DNA from: an uncultured Burkholderiales bacterium
GTDB taxonomy: Bacteria; Pseudomonadota; Gammaproteobacteria; Burkholderiales; Burkholderiaceae_C
Assembly (NCBI GenBank): GCA_903820745.1
Contig: CAIJIT010000337.1
Coordinates: 1 to 64,000, forward strand
Reading direction: 5' to 3'
DNA: 64,000 nt
The notes under the pieces are model-generated. The model was not told where the DNA came from, searched no databases, and worked only from the letters and a program-made list of their open reading frames with translations. Below, piece by piece: positions 61,065 through 64,000 of the stretch; positions within the stretch are counted from its first letter, which is position 1, and each line of letters begins with the position of its first letter. The translations under genes and the position numbers were made by a program.

Positions 61065-62387
61065 TCAAGCAGGTCTGCGTTGATAAAGCGGCAGGCCGGC
61101 AACATGACTGGCCACCAGATTGCATTCGTCTGACAAGGCCATCCAGGCGAAGACTCTCTCATGCAATTCCCGCGCCACCTGCATTCGCGCTTGCGCCACC
61201 GGTCCGCAAGCCCAGTCCCAGATGCAGAAGTCGGCCATGCAGCCGGCATCAAACGATCCAATCTCGGTGCCCAGACCCAGGGCTTCGGCAGCGCCGCGCG
61301 TTGCCGCATGCAGTGCCACCCAGGCGCTGAGCCGGTGCCCCGAAAGTGCTTGCACCTTGTAGCCATCGAGCAGATTGCGCTGTATCGACAAACTGGTGCC
61401 GCCGCCGACATCGCTGGCCACGCTGACAGCAATGCCGGCGTCAATGGTTGCGGGCCAATCGAACAGGCCGCTGCCGAGAAAAAGATTCGACGAGGGGCAA
61501 AAAGCCAGCTGTGCGCCACTTTGTGCCAGCACCTGGCGGTCTTGGGCGTCAAGCCATATGCCATGCGCCAGCACCGCGCGCGGGTGCAGCAGCCCTTCCC
61601 GCGCATAAACGTCGAGGTAGCTGCGCGCTTGCGGAAACAGTTCGGCAACCCAGCGGATCTCGTCGCGGCTTTCGGCCACATGGGTCTGCATATAGAGCGA
61701 TTGATCAGCCCGGCAAAGCGCACCGGCCATCGCCAACTGCGCCCGGCTGCTGGTCGGCGCGAACCTGGGCGAAACCGCATAAGCCAGCCGGCCCTGACCA
61801 TGCCAGCGCTCGATCAGGTCGGTGCAATCGCGCTCGGCCTGCACCACATCGTCGCAAAGCTCAGGCGGCGCATGGCGGTCCATCAGCACCTTGCCGGTGA
61901 TCAAGCGCATGCCGCGCGTCGCTGCGGCCTCAAACAGCGCTTCGGCCGAGCCCTTGTGGACGGTGGCGAAAACCATGGCCGAGGTTGTGCCATGGGCCAG
62001 CAAGGCGTCGAGAAAGCGGCTTGCGCCCAAGCGCGCTACTGCCGGGTCGGCATAAGCGGCCTCGGCCGGAAAGGTATAGCGCGTCAACCAGTCGAGCAGC
62101 TCGGTGCCGTAGGAAGCGATCACCTCCAACTGCGGGCCATGCACATGGGTGTCGACAAAGCCGGGGAGGATCAGACGGCCGTTGTGATCATGTTTGTTCC
62201 AGGTCGAATCGGGCTGCGCGGCCTGGGTGCCGACGATCACGCCGTCTTCGACCAACAGCCAGCTGTCGGGCTGGAAGCGCACGCCGGGGCTGTCCAGTTG
62301 GCCCCAGCGCGGTGTTGCGGTGAAGTCGAGTAGATCGCCGCGATATGCATGCCTCTTGACTTGTGGGCTGGACAAAGGAAAAGTCAT
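61065..62387 (-). CDS. guaD: Guanine deaminase
   Basis: A 440-residue amidohydrolase converting guanine to xanthine. The metal site starts with PGFVDTHVHGPQ, and further ligands lie in THVAESRDEI, HGIWLD and SVASDVGGGTSLS. The length and the RYTFPAEAAYADP segment match bacterial GuaD. It is first in the six-gene leftward purine operon and diverges from xdhA, whose enzyme consumes xanthine. Confidence 0.95.
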   Translation of the reverse strand: MTFPLSSPQVKRHAYRGDLLDFTATPRWGQLDSPGVRFQPDSWLLVEDGVIVGTQAAQPDSTWNKHDHNGRLILPGFVDTHVHGPQLEVIASYGTELLDWLTRYTFPAEAAYADPAVARLGASRFLDALLAHGTTSAMVFATVHKGSAEALFEAAATRGMRLITGKVLMDRHAPPELCDDVVQAERDCTDLIERWHGQGRLAYAVSPRFAPTSSRAQLAMAGALCRADQSLYMQTHVAESRDEIRWVAELFPQARSYLDVYAREGLLHPRAVLAHGIWLDAQDRQVLAQSGAQLAFCPSSNLFLGSGLFDWPATIDAGIAVSVASDVGGGTSLSIQRNLLDGYKVQALSGHRLSAWVALHAATRGAAEALGLGTEIGSFDAGCMADFCIWDWACGPVAQARMQVARELHERVFAWMALSDECNLVASHVAGLPLYQRRPA

Positions 62388-62413
62388 TGACGCGGATCTT
62401 GTCTTGGTTATTT

Positions 62414-62429
62414 TTTACTATTTAGTAAA
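62414..62429. promoter_or_regulatory. Operator-like palindrome between guaD and xdhA
   Basis: TTTACTA-TT-TAGTAAA is a perfect 16-bp palindrome, the most AT-rich spot of the 100-bp divergent gap. It is 26 bp from guaD and 58 bp from xdhA, so a single regulator could control both arms of purine catabolism. The regulator gene is not in the window. Confidence 0.6.
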
Positions 62430-62487
62430 TATAGCGGGTTTATCGGCTATCTTTGCAACTTGAGGAAATTTTCTGCGGCATCCACCC

Positions 62488-64000
62488 ATGAAGCATCGAC
62501 CGATACGTTTTTTCCATCAAGCCCGGATTCAATCGTTGCAAGGCCTGCCGACAACCACCACGGTGCTGCAGTATCTGCGCGAACAGGCACATTGCACGGC
62601 CACCAAAGAAGGTTGCGCCGAAGGTGATTGCGGCGCCTGCACGGTGCTGGTCGGTGAACTCGATGGGGATCGGCAATTGGTCCTGAACAACGTCAATGCC
62701 TGCACCTGCTTCCTGCCGACGCTCGATGGCAAAGCCCTGCTGAGCGTCGAAGACATCGGCGCCTCGGGCGACCTGAGTCCGGTTCAGCAAGCGCTGCGCG
62801 ATTGCCACGGCTCGCAATGCGGCTTTTGCACCCCCGGCTTCGTCAGCAGCCTTCAGGCCTGCTATGAACGCCACAGTGCTGCCGGTACCCGACCGACCAG
62901 GCAGCAACTGGCAGACGACCTGGCGGGCAACCTGTGCCGCTGCACCGGCTACCGGCCCATCCTTGACGCCGGTGAGTTGATGTTCGACCTCGCACCCAGA
63001 ACGATCGCCCGCGCACCCATCATCGCTGCCCTGAAGGAGTTGCAGGGCGACGAGCCACTGCATTACCAGGCCGCCAACCTGGCCGGCCGCGTCGACCGTT
63101 TCGATGCACCGCAAAGCATTGATGAACTGGCCGCCATTTATGCCGCCAATCCGCAAGCCCGGCTGCTGGCAGGTTCGACCGACATCGGCTTATGGGTCAA
63201 CAAGCGCTTCACCGATCTGGGCGATCTGATTTCGATCGGTGCGGTGGCCGAATTGCGCCAGATCCGCAGCCAGGCCTTTGACGGCCAACCGGGCCTGTGG
63301 ATCGGCGCCGGCGCCTCGCTCGAACAGGCCTGGGCCGCCTTGACCGCCGCCGTGCCCGGCTTGCGCGAACTCTGGCTGCGTTTCGCTTCGCCGCCGGTGC
63401 GCCATGCCGGCACGCTGGGCGGCAATATCGCCAATGGCTCGCCGATCGGCGATGGCGCGCCGGCCTTGATTGCGCTGGGTGCCGACATCATCCTGCGGCG
63501 CGGCAGCGTGCAGCGCGTCATGCCGCTGCAGGACTTCTATCTCGGCTATATGAAAAACGCCTTGCAGCCGGGTGAATTCGTCGAAGCGCTGCATCTGCCG
63601 CTGCCCGACGCCGACCTGCAACTGCGCGCCTACAAGATTTCCAAACGCTACGACAGCGACATTTCAGCGGTCTGCGCGGTGCTGGCGATCAGGCTTGAAT
63701 CGGGCCTGATCCGGGAAGCGCGCTTCGCCTTGGGCGGCATGGCGGGCATCGTCAAACGCGCCAGCCAGGCCGAAGCAGCCGTCATCGGTCAGGCCTGGAC
63801 TGCCACCAGCGTCAAGGCCGCCGCTGCAGCGCTGGCGCTGGACTTCCAGCCACTGAGCGATCTGCGCGCCAGCAGCGGCTACCGGATGCGCGTGGCGCAG
63901 AACCTGCTGCAGCGGCTGTGGCTGGAAACCCGCGCCGAGCAGCCGCTGGCCGCTGCCGATCTGAGCGTCTGGCAGGCGGTCACTTTCGACGCTCTCGTCC
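62488..64000 (+). CDS. xdhA: Xanthine dehydrogenase small subunit (partial, runs off right edge)
   Basis: The first 504 codons of XdhA, read directly because no stop is reached. An N-terminal [2Fe-2S] domain has C43, C48 and C51 (GCAEGDCGAC) plus C72 or C74. The second cluster domain has C111, C114, C150 and C152 (CGFCTPGF and LCRCTGYRP). The FAD domain begins near residue 190 with LAGSTDIGLWVNKRF and has GTLGGNIANGSPIGDGAP. The C-terminal CO-dehydrogenase-flavoprotein domain is nearly complete. The molybdenum subunit XdhB and chaperone XdhC are expected beyond the edge. Confidence 0.95.
   Translation, partial: MKHRPIRFFHQARIQSLQGLPTTTTVLQYLREQAHCTATKEGCAEGDCGACTVLVGELDGDRQLVLNNVNACTCFLPTLDGKALLSVEDIGASGDLSPVQQALRDCHGSQCGFCTPGFVSSLQACYERHSAAGTRPTRQQLADDLAGNLCRCTGYRPILDAGELMFDLAPRTIARAPIIAALKELQGDEPLHYQAANLAGRVDRFDAPQSIDELAAIYAANPQARLLAGSTDIGLWVNKRFTDLGDLISIGAVAELRQIRSQAFDGQPGLWIGAGASLEQAWAALTAAVPGLRELWLRFASPPVRHAGTLGGNIANGSPIGDGAPALIALGADIILRRGSVQRVMPLQDFYLGYMKNALQPGEFVEALHLPLPDADLQLRAYKISKRYDSDISAVCAVLAIRLESGLIREARFALGGMAGIVKRASQAEAAVIGQAWTATSVKAAAAALALDFQPLSDLRASSGYRMRVAQNLLQRLWLETRAEQPLAAADLSVWQAVTFDALV

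Noticed and set aside
59071-61083. A 670-codon plus-strand open frame opposite the tandem ABC ATPase
   Set aside because: Antisense shadow of high-GC coding sequence; low-complexity, no signal or motif, and it spans the junction of two real genes.

Overview
The window is a GC-rich chromosomal segment that looks like a Burkholderiales betaproteobacterium. The sulfur-assimilation operon order cysI-DUF934-cysH-cysD-cysN-cobA, many TonB receptors and Bug/TctC and NMT1-like binding proteins, and CTACAAT/CTACATT-like -10 boxes point that way. This placement is inference; no rRNA is present. I see no CRISPR array, prophage or intact insertion sequence. Both ends cut a gene: an MFS transporter at base 1 and xdhA at base 64000.

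Layout. 1-10.2 kb: an aromatic or ester catabolic cluster. A TonB receptor, an alpha/beta-hydrolase, an HPPD-like protein, a 3-dehydroshikimate-dehydratase-like protein and an MHS transporter form one operon. It diverges from a secreted type-B carboxylesterase, a DUF3237 protein and a decayed hydrolase gene. A TetR regulator lies at the right edge, and two related palindromes sit in the divergent promoter region. 10.5-13.2 kb: ychF, an SdpR/SdpI-like pair with an operator, a remnant of a mobile-element ORF, and tRNA-Asn(GUU). 13.2-15.6 kb: a TonB receptor behind a TPP riboswitch, hence probably a thiamine or thiamine-precursor transporter. 15.6-23.3 kb: a translationally coupled assimilatory sulfate operon (cysI, DUF934, cysH, cysD, cysN, cobA), followed on the same strand by ferredoxin (fdxA) and a TrxB-type ferredoxin-NADP reductase. 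23.5-28.5 kb: a NYN/OST-HTH protein, a tiny basic protein, DUF1993, and a selD - nicotinamidase-like - pncB run for selenophosphate and NAD salvage.

28.6-35 kb: a TonB receptor, an NMT1/SsuA-type ABC importer and a CaiB-type CoA-transferase. 35.0-38.6 kb: a lower-GC block with a C-terminally truncated Rieske oxygenase, an MmgE/PrpD protein and an HpcH/HpaI aldolase, divergent from a LysR regulator. 39.6-46.6 kb: an enolase-superfamily enzyme divergent, across a palindrome, from a second NMT1-type ABC importer, a GMC alcohol oxidase/dehydrogenase and an aldehyde dehydrogenase. This is a plausible pathway for an unidentified acid or alcohol. 46.6-49.9 kb: a patch of small accessory genes (ParDE-like toxin-antitoxin, two GNATs, a PDZ protein, small unknowns), two of them preceded by related ~60-bp blocks.

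49.9-55.2 kb: a GntR-TctC-sulfatase operon (choline-sulfatase type) divergent from a fatty-acid-hydroxylase-type diiron membrane enzyme and a partner membrane protein. 55.2-64 kb: a purine scavenging and catabolism cluster. guaD, a nucleoside/purine-type ABC importer (ATPase, two permeases, BMP lipoprotein) and an adenine-deaminase-type enzyme run on the minus strand, divergent from xdhA. A perfect TTTACTA/TAGTAAA palindrome lies between guaD and xdhA. Adenine and guanine would converge on xanthine and feed xanthine dehydrogenase.
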